Counted from the stretch's first letter, positions 43,740 to 52,885 are shown. The stretch: 64,000 nt of DNA from Mucilaginibacter sp. CSA2-8R (GCF_038806765.1 NZ_CP152389.1:4030001-4094000), one strand, 5' to 3'. Program-made: numbers and translations. Notes: generated from the sequence alone by a model not told the origin.

Positions 43740-44360
43740 TTAGTTAGCTCTTAATATGTCAAATGCGTTGCGTAACTGATCTAAATTTTTTAAACCGGGC
43801 GCAATTTCAAACCGGCTATTTAGGTCAACACCGTAAAATGCCGGGTGTTTAATTTCTTTTACGCTTGCTATGTTCTCCGGGCTTAAACCACCGCACACAA
43901 AAAACGGAACATCCAACTTGTACTTAGCTAAAATGTCCCAGTTAAAAGTTTTACCCGAGCCACCGTGCCCTATAGTTTTAGTATCAAACATAAAATAATC
44001 CACGTGGCCTGCATAGTTGTTTAGCTGCGCAAAATCAAAATCGTCATCAACACCAAAAGCCTTAAAAACAATAACCCTATCTTGCAATGCCTGGCAAAAT
44101 GCCGGCGATTCGCTGCCATGCAATTGTACAGCATCAAACCTAAATTGGTTTATCAGGGCATCAATTGAATCAGCATCTTCGTTTACAAAAACAGCTGTTT
44201 TGCAGATTGATTGGGGTAAAGCGCTTAATGCATCGGCTGGCAGGTCGGCAATATAGCGTGACGATAAATTATAGCAGATGAAGCCCATATAGTCGGGGCT
44301 TAATTCGGCCAATGCTTTTATATTGTCGGGCTGCTTCATCCCGCAAACTTTAATCTTCAT
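43740..44360 (-). CDS. trpF: Phosphoribosylanthranilate isomerase
   Basis: 206 residues, a single (beta/alpha)8 barrel. MKIKVCGMKQPDNI carries the general-base Cys6 of the KxCGxxxxxD motif. DAVQLHGSE, VDYFMFDTKTIGHGGSGKTFNWDIL with the catalytic Asp, VPFFVCGGLSPENI and YGVDLNSRFEIAPGLKN follow in order. It is placed 1 bp after trpD and 2 bp before trpB. The usual neighbour trpC is missing between trpD and trpF. Confidence 0.96.
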   Translation of the reverse strand: MKIKVCGMKQPDNIKALAELSPDYMGFICYNLSSRYIADLPADALSALPQSICKTAVFVNEDADSIDALINQFRFDAVQLHGSESPAFCQALQDRVIVFKAFGVDDDFDFAQLNNYAGHVDYFMFDTKTIGHGGSGKTFNWDILAKYKLDVPFFVCGGLSPENIASVKEIKHPAFYGVDLNSRFEIAPGLKNLDQLRNAFDILRAN

Positions 44361-44361
44361 G

Positions 44362-45351
44362 TTAGTTTTGCAACAGGTTCTTGAAACTTTCCATGGCTTT
44401 TCCGTTCATCAGGGCTTCTTCGGCTTCATAAAAACTATCAGCAAAAGTTTGGCGGCCTTTAATGGTGCGAATGGCTAATGCGGCATTGCAAAGCACTACG
44501 TTGTTTTGGGCAGCAGTCGCTTTGCCTTCTAACACCTGCATAAATATAGCGGCCGAGTCTGCCACCGTATGGCCTCCGGTTATTTCGACAGCATTAACTT
44601 TATCAAAACCTAAAGCGCTGATACTGTTAATCCGCTCGCCATCTGCCGAAAAGGTTTTAAAGTCGCCGGTTAACGATACCTCGTCATAGCCGTCTAAAGC
44701 ATTAACGATGGTATAATTTATCATTGATTTTTGATATAGATAAGCGTAGAGGCGGGCCAGTTCGAGGTTGTAAACACCAACCATTTGATTGTTAGGCCGG
44801 GCCGGGTTAACCATTGGCCCGAGCATATTAAAAAAGGTCTTAACTCCCAACTCGCGGCGTACAGGGGCCACGGTTTTCATGGCGGGATGAAACAGCGGTG
44901 CATGCAAAAAACAAATATTGGCCTTATCCAACCCCCTGTTGAGCTTATTGCCGTCGCTGGTAAACTGGTAACCTAGATATTCCATCACGTTGGATGACCC
45001 GCAGCCAGACGAAACACCGTAATTGCCGTGCTTGGCTACTTTGTACCCTGCCCCGGCCACTACAAACGATGCCAGGGTTGATATATTAAAGGTGTCTTTA
45101 CCGTCGCCACCGGTTCCGCAAAGGTCTATCAAATCCTCAGCTTCTAAATTAACAGGCAGGCACAACTCCAGCATCGCATCCCTAAAACCTTCCAGTTCGT
45201 CAACCGTAATAGTACGCATACAGTAGGCCGTCATGAACGCCGCCATTTGCGACACGTTGTACTTGCCTTGCGCTATATTGGTGAGTATCTCTTTAGACTG
45301 CTCCCGGCTAAATGTTTTGTGCTCGAATAAATGATTAAGTATCGCTTTCAT
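44362..45351 (-). CDS. trpD: Anthranilate phosphoribosyltransferase
   Basis: 329 residues. Transfers phosphoribose to anthranilate. DLCGTGGDGKDTFNISTLAS (PRPP-binding loop), KHGNYGVSSGCGSSNVMEYLG, FLHAPLFHPAMKTVAPVRRELG and FFNMLGPMVNPARPNNQMVGVY are diagnostic. Its start lies about 90 bp downstream of the attenuator terminator, so it is the first structural gene of this trp transcript. trpE and trpG, usually upstream, are not in the window. Confidence 0.97.
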   Translation of the reverse strand: MKAILNHLFEHKTFSREQSKEILTNIAQGKYNVSQMAAFMTAYCMRTITVDELEGFRDAMLELCLPVNLEAEDLIDLCGTGGDGKDTFNISTLASFVVAGAGYKVAKHGNYGVSSGCGSSNVMEYLGYQFTSDGNKLNRGLDKANICFLHAPLFHPAMKTVAPVRRELGVKTFFNMLGPMVNPARPNNQMVGVYNLELARLYAYLYQKSMINYTIVNALDGYDEVSLTGDFKTFSADGERINSISALGFDKVNAVEITGGHTVADSAAIFMQVLEGKATAAQNNVVLCNAALAIRTIKGRQTFADSFYEAEEALMNGKAMESFKNLLQN

Positions 45352-45440
45352 ATTTCACCAGCTTCCTAAAGTGGGAGCATGTACGTTTTTTATCCCTGAT
45401 TTGTTTCTCTAACTCCTCCCGTCAGGATGCCGGGGGGCAT

Positions 45441-45470
45441 AAAAAAAGGGCTGCCTTGCGGGCAACCCTT
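45441..45470 (-). terminator. Attenuator terminator of the trp operon
   Basis: On the minus strand AAGGGTTGCC (45470-45461) pairs with GGCAGCCCTT (45455-45446) around a 5-nt loop, with one G-T pair, followed by a run of T to 45441. The upstream segment GGCAATCT (45503-45496) can instead pair with GGGTTGCC (45468-45461), breaking the terminator: an antiterminator. Function as an attenuator is inferred from this layout together with the leader peptide. Confidence 0.8.
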
Positions 45471-45509
45471 CATATTATATCAATTAATAAACAGGAGATT
45501 GCCTTACGA

Positions 45510-45551
45510 TTACTCGTTAAGCCACCACCAGTTATTGTTTTGTATATTCAT
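45510..45551 (-). CDS. trpL: trp leader peptide with three consecutive Trp codons
   Basis: ATG at 45551 to TAA at 45510 encodes MNIQNNNWWWLNE (13 residues), with TGG TGG TGG at 45530-45522. It lies upstream of trpD and ahead of a terminator and a competing hairpin. When charged Trp-tRNA is scarce a ribosome would stall on the Trp codons. It would then cover the arm 45521-45514, which otherwise pairs with 45509-45503, and free 45503-45496 to form the antiterminator. This is the classical logic of trp attenuation. Confidence 0.82.
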   Translation of the reverse strand: MNIQNNNWWWLNE

Positions 45552-45563
45552 TGTTTACGGTGG

Positions 45564-45595
45564 CAAATATGATTATTGTTTTTTCGAAATGCAAA
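45564..45595 (-). promoter_or_regulatory. Predicted promoter of the trp leader transcript
   Basis: TTTG (45595-45592), 20 nt, then CATATTTG (45571-45564), one base from the TAnnTTTG consensus. Transcription would begin about 5-8 nt before the leader peptide ATG. The region is shared with the divergent K+ channel gene. Confidence 0.5.
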
Positions 45596-45639
45596 TCATT
45601 ATAATATTTTTATGAGCAAAACAGCACTCAGCAATTTAC

Positions 45640-46584
45640 ATGGCTATAGGTAACAGAGTAATTAACCCCGAAGATGATTTAGGCTTTGGCAGACAGCCCG
45701 TTGCACAACGGGTAATTAACAAGGACGGCTCGATCAACGTTAACCGCCGGGGCCTCCCCTTTTTTAGAACAACCGATGTTTACAACCATCTCATCAGCAT
45801 GAGCTGGACTAAATTCTGGCTGGTGGTACTGAGCGGTTACCTGATTACCAATATTGTGTTTGCTTTTGTTTATAACCTTACCGGTATACAAAACCTGGAT
45901 GGTGCCGATGGCAAAACGCTGATAGCTCACTTTTTTGATGCCTTTTTCTTTTCTGCACAAACGCTGTCGACGGTTGGTTACGGGCATATTAGCCCTAAAG
46001 GCATACTCACCAACTCCATTGCGGCTTTTGAGTCGATGTTGGGCTTACTGTCATTCGCTTTGGCTACAGGTTTACTCTACGGGCGGTTTTCGCGTCCGTC
46101 GGCTAAAATTGTTTACAGTAATAACATGCTGGTAGCGCCTTACCTGCAAAATCAAAAAGGCTTGATGTTTAGGTTGGGCAATATGCGCAGCAATACGCTT
46201 ATCGACCTTTCGGTTGATGTAATATTTTCTTACAACGAGCAGGGAGACGGAAAGATAGTCCGGAAATTTTTTCCGTTGATATTAGAGCGGAGCAAAGCCA
46301 GCATTTTAACGCTAAGCTGGACGGTAGTACACCCGCTTGACGAAGACAGTCCGCTTTACCAGGTAACGCCCGAAGAATTAAAAGCCACTAACGCCAACTT
46401 TGCGGTTTTAATGAAAGCATATGACGACACTTTTTCGCAAACGGTACATTCGCGCACGTCTTACCAGTATGATGAGTTGATATGGGGAGGCAAATTTACA
46501 CCGGCATTTTACACGGATGAGGACGGTAAAGTATCGCTCGACTTAAGCAGAATCAGCGCTTTTGCAAAAGCAGAATTTATTTAA
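45640..46584 (+). CDS. Inward-rectifier potassium channel (KirBac type)
   Basis: 314 residues. Helix 1 (WTKFWLVVLSGYLITNIVFAF, about 53-75), the pore helix and selectivity filter (FFFSAQTLSTVGYGHISP, TVGYG at about 111-115) and helix 2 (IAAFESMLGLLSFALATGLL) precede a C-terminal IRK immunoglobulin-like cytoplasmic domain (KIVYSNNMLVAPY, GLMFRLGNMRSNTLIDLSV, LTLSWTVVHPLDEDSPLY). It is a tetrameric K+ channel of the inner membrane. It is transcribed divergently from the trp operon and shares its upstream region. Confidence 0.94.
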   Translation: MAIGNRVINPEDDLGFGRQPVAQRVINKDGSINVNRRGLPFFRTTDVYNHLISMSWTKFWLVVLSGYLITNIVFAFVYNLTGIQNLDGADGKTLIAHFFDAFFFSAQTLSTVGYGHISPKGILTNSIAAFESMLGLLSFALATGLLYGRFSRPSAKIVYSNNMLVAPYLQNQKGLMFRLGNMRSNTLIDLSVDVIFSYNEQGDGKIVRKFFPLILERSKASILTLSWTVVHPLDEDSPLYQVTPEELKATNANFAVLMKAYDDTFSQTVHSRTSYQYDELIWGGKFTPAFYTDEDGKVSLDLSRISAFAKAEFI

Positions 46585-46628
46585 TGGTTCTCGATGATTG
46601 CTTAAGCCTAATCAAGGTAAAGATTTAT

Positions 46629-47444
46629 TTATTTGAGCAGTGGGTCTTTCTCTTTAGCAAAAACATTAAAAACCAGCTTATCCAGCCAGGCAGGGAATAT
46701 TTTACTTAGCGTTACGGTGAGTTTGCCTTGCCCCGTCATAATGAGCGTACGGGTGCGGTTTTCAATACCATCGGCAATAATCCTAGCTACTTCTTCTGCG
46801 GTCATCATCTTTTCTTCGTTCAGGCTGCTTTCACCTTGCTGTTGAGCACTTTGGTTAAGTGCCGTGTTACGAATATTGGAAGCTGTAAAACCGGGGCAGG
46901 CCGTCATGACGTGGACGCCGGTTTTTAAGTTTTCAATGCGCAAGGCGTCTAAAAAGCCATTCATGGCAAATTTTGATGCCGAGTAGCCCGTACGCCCGGG
47001 TAAACCCTTATATCCGGCAATAGATGATACGCCTACAATGCTGCCCTGCGTTTTAATAATTTCGGGCAAAGCATACTTGGTGCAATATACGGTACCCCAA
47101 AAGTTAACATCCATCAGGGTTTTCAGTACCTTCAAATCCAAATCTTTAAACAGCGCACGCATAGATATACCGGCGTTATTAACCAGCACATCTATTTTAC
47201 CAAAAGTAAGCTGTGCTTGTTTAATTAAAAAGGCGCAGTCGTCCTCAACACTTACATCGCACTGTACGGCTAACGCTTTAATTTGAAAACGTTTTTCGAT
47301 ATCCTGCGTAATTTCGCATAAAGTAACATACTGGCGTGCACCTAAAACTAGACTAGCGCCACGACCAGCCAGTTCATAAGCCAATGCCTTGCCAATGCCT
47401 GATGAGGCACCAGTGATGATAACAACTTTATTTTTTAAATTCAT
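46629..47444 (-). CDS. Short-chain dehydrogenase/reductase
   Basis: 271 residues from ATG at 47444, chosen because it overlaps the stop of the upstream GT2 gene as ATGA; an in-frame start at 47462 would overlap further. The Rossmann fold has KVVIITGASSGIGKALA, then CDVSVEDD, LVNNAGISM, and the active site VSSIAGYKGLPGRTGYSASKFAMNG (Ser, Tyr-x3-Lys). The C-terminus TMTGQGKLTVTLSKIFPAWLD-type tail resembles SDRs of the DltE/YqjQ branch. Substrate is unknown; it is in an operon with recR and a GT2. Confidence 0.88.
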   Translation of the reverse strand: MNLKNKVVIITGASSGIGKALAYELAGRGASLVLGARQYVTLCEITQDIEKRFQIKALAVQCDVSVEDDCAFLIKQAQLTFGKIDVLVNNAGISMRALFKDLDLKVLKTLMDVNFWGTVYCTKYALPEIIKTQGSIVGVSSIAGYKGLPGRTGYSASKFAMNGFLDALRIENLKTGVHVMTACPGFTASNIRNTALNQSAQQQGESSLNEEKMMTAEEVARIIADGIENRTRTLIMTGQGKLTVTLSKIFPAWLDKLVFNVFAKEKDPLLK

Positions 47445-48268
47445 ACAGCTGATGAAGACCACCTGGGCATAGCTTTGAGGCGTAGCTCCGGCATCTTTAA
47501 TAAGTATTTAGCTGCAAAAGTAAACATTGCACCGTAGAAGTTACGCAAATGGTGCCAGCTAACTTTAGATGGCTGCATCACCTGCTGCTGTATTACAAAT
47601 GTTTTGGCGAAATAATAATTACGGAACCCCTCCAACCGCATACGGTATGAAAGATCAATGTCGTAACCATAAACCGGGAAACGCTCATCAAATAAACCGG
47701 TTACATTTAAAGCCGCTTTGCGCAACAGCATAAAGCAGCCGTTAAGCACGTCGGTCTCTGTATTTTCAAATTCTTCTACCCAACCGGCTTCGTAATGCGG
47801 ACTAAACAGCCGTGACTTTGAAAACAAGCGTGCTAAACCTGTAAAACTGAAAAAATTAATCCATGCAGCAGGCATCCCCTTTTTTGATTCTGGAATAAAG
47901 TGACCTTCGGCATCCAGCATACGTACAGACAAACCACCAACATGCGGGTGTAAATCCATAAAATGTAAAACTTTATCCAGTGTTTCTTCGCTATTGATGA
48001 TCGATGGGTGCATAATTAAGACGTAATCACCAGAGGCATTTTCCATTGCCTGGTTAACAGATTTTGCAAAACCTAAATCTCTGTCATTAACCATCAGGTT
48101 TACTTCCGGAAACTCAGTTTCTAACATGGCTACCGACCGGTCGGCCGAAGCATTATCTACCACTATCATTTCCATATCCAGGTTAAGCGCAGCCTTTTGC
48201 AAAGCCGAAAGGGCGTTTCGCAATGGCTTACACATATCCTGATTAATAATGATAGCAGATAGTTTCAT
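47441..48268 (-). CDS. Family 2 glycosyltransferase
   Basis: 275 residues. GT-A fold: LSAIIINQDMCKPLRNAL, MEMIVVDNASADRSV, DLGFAKSVNQAMENASGDYVLIM, and later ETDVLNGCFMLLRKAAL and GYDIDLSYRMRLEGFRNYYF. At the DxD position it has HPS in place of an acidic motif, so metal binding may differ. A hydrophobic segment follows near 135-145. It lies 1 bp after recR and overlaps the SDR gene by 4 bp. It likely takes part in surface polysaccharide or lipid glycosylation. Confidence 0.85.
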   Translation of the reverse strand: MKLSAIIINQDMCKPLRNALSALQKAALNLDMEMIVVDNASADRSVAMLETEFPEVNLMVNDRDLGFAKSVNQAMENASGDYVLIMHPSIINSEETLDKVLHFMDLHPHVGGLSVRMLDAEGHFIPESKKGMPAAWINFFSFTGLARLFSKSRLFSPHYEAGWVEEFENTETDVLNGCFMLLRKAALNVTGLFDERFPVYGYDIDLSYRMRLEGFRNYYFAKTFVIQQQVMQPSKVSWHHLRNFYGAMFTFAAKYLLKMPELRLKAMPRWSSSAV

Positions 48269-48269
48269 A

Positions 48270-48890
48270 TTATGTTTTAACGAGCGAATTTTCGTATGGA
48301 ACGCGGGTAGTGATTGACCGCCCTAAGGTGATTTCGTCTACATACTCTAACTCTCCTCCAAATGCTATGCCACGGGCAATGGTTGATATACTAATATTAT
48401 AATCTTTTAACTTTTTATGTAAATAAAAGATAGTGGTGTCACCTTCCATAGTTGCACTCAGCGCAAAAATCACTTCTTTCACCTCATTAGCCCTAATTCG
48501 CTCCACCAACGACTCAACTTCCAGGTTAGAAGGCCCAACACCATCCATTGGAGAAATCAGTCCACCAAGCACATGGTATACACCACTGTACTGATTTGTA
48601 TTCTCTATGGCCATTACATCGCGTGTATCTTCAACAACACAAATGGTTTGATGGTCGCGTTTGTAGGATGCACAGATCTCGCAAACGGTATAATCAGAAA
48701 TATTGTGGCAGGTACGACAATGCTGTATTTCGTTACGCAGTTTCGTCATGGCTACACTAAAACGCTCCACATCTGGCTTGTCCTGGTTAAGCAAATGCAA
48801 CACCAGCCTAAGCGCCGTTTTTTGCCCTATCCCGGGTAGTTTAGTAAATTCTCCAACAGCATTCTCCAGCAATTTCGACGAAAAATTCAT
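48270..48890 (-). CDS. recR: Recombination mediator protein RecR
   Basis: 206 residues. Helix-hairpin-helix LPGIGQKTALRLVLHLL (about 18-34), a C4 zinc finger CRTCHNISDYTVCEIC (58-73) and a Toprim domain starting ICVVEDTRDVMAIE are in the standard order; YHVLGGLISPMDGVGP and TRVPYENSLVK complete the family signature. RecR acts with RecF/RecO to load RecA on gapped DNA. It heads an operon with a GT2 and an SDR gene. Confidence 0.97.
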   Translation of the reverse strand: MNFSSKLLENAVGEFTKLPGIGQKTALRLVLHLLNQDKPDVERFSVAMTKLRNEIQHCRTCHNISDYTVCEICASYKRDHQTICVVEDTRDVMAIENTNQYSGVYHVLGGLISPMDGVGPSNLEVESLVERIRANEVKEVIFALSATMEGDTTIFYLHKKLKDYNISISTIARGIAFGGELEYVDEITLGRSITTRVPYENSLVKT

Positions 48891-49091
48891 ACATCAAATT
48901 TACAAAAATTACGCCTAAAAATTGGTCAACACACCGTCATCTGCTATTAAAATCAAGGTTTATCTTTTCGTTTTTTAACCCTTACGCAGGCAGCATAAAA
49001 GTTTTTATATTAGCTTGCACACACTAACATCAACTTGCGGGCTGATAGCACATGCTAACCCTATTAAACTGACTAATTTAAGTAAACAACT

Positions 49092-50576
49092 ATGTCGCCA
49101 GGAACACTACTCATATTTATTGCCGGATACTTTTTGGTGCTGATTCTGATCTCTTACCTTACCTCGCGCAAATCATCCGATAATGATACGTTTTTTGTAG
49201 CCAACCGCAATTCCAAATGGTACCTGGTAGCCTTCGGCATGATCGGCACAGCCCTGAGCGGTGTAACCTTTATATCGGTACCTGGCAAGGTGGGTGCCCC
49301 CAGCGGCGACCAGTTTGCTTACTTTCAGTTTGTGCTGGGCAACGCGGCCGGCTTTATTATTATTGCCACCGTACTGCTACCGCTGTACTACCGCCTGCAA
49401 GTAACATCCATTTATAGTTATATCGAAAACGCTTTGGGCCGCTGGAGTTATAAAACGGCTGCTACCATTTTTTTGATCAGCCGTACCATTGGTTCGTCTT
49501 TTAGGCTGTATTTGGTAGTGATTGTGTTGCAGAAATTTATTTTCGACAGTTACGGTATTCCGTTTTGGGCAACAGTGATGCTTTGCCTTTTGCTCATCTG
49601 GTCGTACACGTTTAAAGGTGGATTAAAAACTATTATTATTACTGATAGTTTGCAAACGCTGTTTTTGGTATCGTCCGTGTTTTTGTCTATCTATTTTATC
49701 TGCCGCAGTTTAGATTACAACCTGTTTGAAGCAGCAGACGCCATCAAAAACAGCAGCTACTCTAAAATATTTTTCCTAAACGATTTTGTAAGCAGCAAAC
49801 TGCACCTGAGCAAACAGTTTTTAGGCGGTTTATTTATCACCGTGGCCATGACCGGACTTGACCAAGACTTGATGCAGAAAAACCTGAGTTGTAAAAATAT
49901 TGGCGAAGCGCAAAAAAACATGTTTAGCTTTACAGCGGTATTTGTGGTCATCAACATTTTCTTTTTAAGCGTTGGTGCGTTACTGTATATCTACGCCGCT
50001 AAAAATGGCATCACTGTTGAAAAAACCGACTACTTATACCCCACCATTGCGCTCAAGCACCTGGGCATTATACCAGCCATTGTATTTATGTTAGGCTTAA
50101 CAGCGGCTACCTTTGCCACTACAGACTCGGCACTGACGGCACTAACAACTTCTTTTTGCGTTGATTTTTTAAACTTCAATAAGCGTAGCGATACCAATAG
50201 CCCGGCTATGGTTAAAGTTCGCCACTATGTGCACATTGCATTTTCGGCATTGATGTTTTTAACCATTATTTTATTCAACGCGGTAAATAATGATGCTGTG
50301 GTAAGCGCAATTTTTAAAGTAGCCTCATACACTTATGGTCCGCTGCTTGGGTTGTACAGCTTTGGTTTGTTTATGAGCAACAAGCAGGTAAATGATAAGC
50401 TGGTACCTTTTATTTGTTTGATATCGCCGGCAATATGTTACTTTTTAAGTACCGAGTCTGCCAAAATTTTAGGTGGATACGTTTTTGATAACGAATTAAT
50501 CATTGTTAACGGTTTAATTACCTTTGGCGGTTTGCTGCTTACCTCAAAGGCTAAAACTAAAATAGCAGCGTTATAG
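49092..50576 (+). CDS. Sodium:solute symporter family transporter
   Basis: 494 residues with about 13 membrane helices. SSS-family features include the early DTFFVANRNSKWYLVAFGMIG, GTALSGVTFISVPG, SRTIGSSFRLYLVVI, FKGGLKTIIITDSLQTLF, GLDQDLMQKNLSCKN and AATFATTDSALTALTTSFCVDF, the sodium-site region. Solute is unknown; sialic acid, sugars, pantothenate-like or amino acids are possible for this clade. The LOG-family gene follows after 19 bp, so the two may be co-transcribed. Confidence 0.92.
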   Translation: MSPGTLLIFIAGYFLVLILISYLTSRKSSDNDTFFVANRNSKWYLVAFGMIGTALSGVTFISVPGKVGAPSGDQFAYFQFVLGNAAGFIIIATVLLPLYYRLQVTSIYSYIENALGRWSYKTAATIFLISRTIGSSFRLYLVVIVLQKFIFDSYGIPFWATVMLCLLLIWSYTFKGGLKTIIITDSLQTLFLVSSVFLSIYFICRSLDYNLFEAADAIKNSSYSKIFFLNDFVSSKLHLSKQFLGGLFITVAMTGLDQDLMQKNLSCKNIGEAQKNMFSFTAVFVVINIFFLSVGALLYIYAAKNGITVEKTDYLYPTIALKHLGIIPAIVFMLGLTAATFATTDSALTALTTSFCVDFLNFNKRSDTNSPAMVKVRHYVHIAFSALMFLTIILFNAVNNDAVVSAIFKVASYTYGPLLGLYSFGLFMSNKQVNDKLVPFICLISPAICYFLSTESAKILGGYVFDNELIIVNGLITFGGLLLTSKAKTKIAAL

Positions 50577-50595
50577 TTAATTTAAATTTAACAGC

Positions 50596-51303
50596 ATGAC
50601 GAATGATGATAAAATAAGACAAGCTTTTCATAATGAAAACTGGCACGAGATTAAAGTAACCGACTCATGGCAGATTTTTAAAATTATGGCCGAGTTTGTT
50701 GATGGTTTTGAAAAACTGGCCAAAATTGGCCCTTGTGTTTCTATATTTGGTTCGGCCCGTACGCATAATGATAACCCGTTTTATAAACTGGCAGAAGATA
50801 CCGCGCGCCTGCTTACTGAGCGCGGCTTCGGTGTAATATCTGGCGGTGGCCCTGGCGTTATGGAAGCGGCCAATAAAGGCGCTTACGAAGCCGGTGGTAA
50901 ATCGGTAGGTTTAAATATTGAACTGCCGTTTGAGCAGTTCCATAACAAGTACATCGATCGTGATAAACTGCTGGAGTTTGATTACTTTTTTGTGCGCAAG
51001 GTAATGTTCATGAAGTACTCGCAAGGCTTTATTGTGTTACCCGGCGGCTTTGGTACCATGGACGAGTCTTTTGAGGCAATCACCCTAATTCAAACCGGTA
51101 AAATTGCCCGCTTCCCGATTGTATTCGTGGGCGTAGATTACTGGAAAGGTTTATTTGACTGGGTGGAAGACAAGATGTTGAACAGTGAACACAACATCAG
51201 CCCAGACGATTTGAATTTATATCGCGTGGTTGACACCGCCGAAGAAGCCGTGGAGCATATTTTCCGCTTTTACGGTAAATATTTGCTTAAACCTAACTTT
51301 TAA
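50596..51303 (+). CDS. LOG/TIGR00730 family Rossmann-fold protein
   Basis: 235 residues. CVSIFGSARTHNDNPFY, GFGVISGGGPGVMEAANKGAYEAGG and FIVLPGGFGTMDESFEAI show the PGGxGTxxE catalytic motif of cytokinin riboside 5'-monophosphate phosphoribohydrolases (LOG), which split nucleoside monophosphates into base and ribose 5-phosphate. FVRKVMFMKYSQ precedes it, as in the family. In bacteria these are often nucleotide salvage or clean-up enzymes. A terminator follows at 51359. Confidence 0.92.
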   Translation: MTNDDKIRQAFHNENWHEIKVTDSWQIFKIMAEFVDGFEKLAKIGPCVSIFGSARTHNDNPFYKLAEDTARLLTERGFGVISGGGPGVMEAANKGAYEAGGKSVGLNIELPFEQFHNKYIDRDKLLEFDYFFVRKVMFMKYSQGFIVLPGGFGTMDESFEAITLIQTGKIARFPIVFVGVDYWKGLFDWVEDKMLNSEHNISPDDLNLYRVVDTAEEAVEHIFRFYGKYLLKPNF

Positions 51304-51358
51304 TAGTTTTTACTACAACTATTATAGGCTGGCTTTAGTAACGCTGCTGCGCTTATAT

Positions 51359-51404
51359 AACAAACCGAATATTTCGAAGCAGAAGTGTTCGGTTTGTTGC
51401 TTTT
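51359..51404 (+). terminator. Intrinsic terminator after the LOG-family gene
   Basis: AACAAACCGAA (51359-51369) pairs perfectly with TTCGGTTTGTT (51388-51398) around an 18-nt loop, followed by GCTTTT. Confidence 0.78.
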
Positions 51405-51554
51405 AAGGCTTGCTTAGTTGGTATGCCTTAGGTATTTTTCTCAATAAATCACCTGGCGTTAATTTGGGCTGACAAGCGTTTACCAATTACATCCCGCAAT
51501 GATGTATGCGATTTAAACCATCAATATAGCGTATAATTTGCTTATTTTGCAGGC

Positions 51555-52799
51555 ATGGAGCAACCTGTACAACCTAAACGTGAGCCTGCCTTAGGCTTCA
51601 TTTTCGTTACGTTACTGATTGATATTACGGGCTTCGGTATCGTCATTCCGGTGTTTCCAAAACTGATAGAACAATTAATTCATAGCAATAATTTAAGCGA
51701 CGCAGCACAATACGGCGGTTGGTTAACCTTTGCCTACTCTGTTATGCAGTTTTTATTTGCCCCGGTGTTAGGCAACCTGAGCGATAAATACGGCCGGCGC
51801 CCGGTATTATTAGGTTCGCTACTGGGCTTTGGTATTGATTATACCTTTCTGGCCTTTGCTCCAAGCATTTGGTGGCTATTTGTTGGCCGTATTATTGCCG
51901 GTATTACCGGCGCCAGCTTTACCACAGCATCTGCCTACATTGCCGATGTAAGCACGCCCGAAAAGCGGGCACAAAACTTTGGTATCATCGGCGCAGCTTT
52001 TGGTTTGGGCTTTATTATTGGTCCTGTACTTGGCGGTGTTTTAGGTCAGTACAGCACAAAGCTCCCCTTTTTAGCGGCTGCAGCCTTGGCTATCCTCAAT
52101 GCTATTTATGGTTACTTTATACTGCCCGAATCGTTAGCTAAAGAAAACCGCCGCGAGTTTGAATGGAAAAGGGCCAACCCAATAGGTTCACTAATGCAGC
52201 TAAAAAAGTACCCGGCCATCAGCGGGCTTATTGCTTCTTTAATTCTAATTTATATTGCAGCCCATGCCGTGCAAAGCACCTGGACATTTTTTACTATGGA
52301 ACGGTTTAACTGGAACCAATCAATGGTAGGTTATTCGTTAGGTTTTGTCGGGTTATTATCGGGCTTGGTACAAGGTTTACTGATACGTGTAACCATACCC
52401 AAATTAGGGCAAAAAAAGAGCATTGTTTGGGGCTTACTGCTTTACAGCATTGGCCTGTTTCTATTTGCCTTTGCTACCCAAAGCTGGATGATGTTTGCCA
52501 TATTGATACCGTACTGCCTGGGCGGTATTGCAGGGCCGGCATTGCAGGGTTTAATCAGTACGCAAATTCCGTCTAACGAGCAGGGCGAACTGCAGGGCGG
52601 CCTCACCAGTTTAATGAGTGTTACCTCTATTGTGGGTCCGCCACTCATGACATCGCTTTTTGCCTGGTTTACCGATAAAAGTGCCCCGTTCCAATTTCCG
52701 GGTGCTCCGTTTTTGATGGGCGCTATATTAATGCTGCTAAGCACGCTACTAGCAATACGCAGCTTTAAAAAGGCACGAAAAATGCAACCAGTAGCATAA
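51555..52799 (+). CDS. MFS exporter, TetA-like (DHA1), copy 1
   Basis: 414 residues with 12 predicted helices. Motif A GNLSDKYGRRPVLL between helices 2 and 3, GRIIAGITGASFTTASAYIADV in helices 4-5 and FGLGFIIGPVLGG (antiporter motif C) mark a drug:proton antiporter of the tetracycline-resistance protein group. The second half holds the TetA-like IPYCLGGIAGPALQGLIS and SNEQGELQGGL. It is followed 86 bp later by a close paralogue. Substrate is unknown; resistance should not be assumed. Confidence 0.93.
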   Translation: MEQPVQPKREPALGFIFVTLLIDITGFGIVIPVFPKLIEQLIHSNNLSDAAQYGGWLTFAYSVMQFLFAPVLGNLSDKYGRRPVLLGSLLGFGIDYTFLAFAPSIWWLFVGRIIAGITGASFTTASAYIADVSTPEKRAQNFGIIGAAFGLGFIIGPVLGGVLGQYSTKLPFLAAAALAILNAIYGYFILPESLAKENRREFEWKRANPIGSLMQLKKYPAISGLIASLILIYIAAHAVQSTWTFFTMERFNWNQSMVGYSLGFVGLLSGLVQGLLIRVTIPKLGQKKSIVWGLLLYSIGLFLFAFATQSWMMFAILIPYCLGGIAGPALQGLISTQIPSNEQGELQGGLTSLMSVTSIVGPPLMTSLFAWFTDKSAPFQFPGAPFLMGAILMLLSTLLAIRSFKKARKMQPVA

Positions 52800-52885
52800 A
52801 CAAGCCATTATAAAGCATATTAGCTTACTTAAACCAAACATTTTTGCACCAATTTATTTTAACTGGTGATATCTTTTTATAACAC

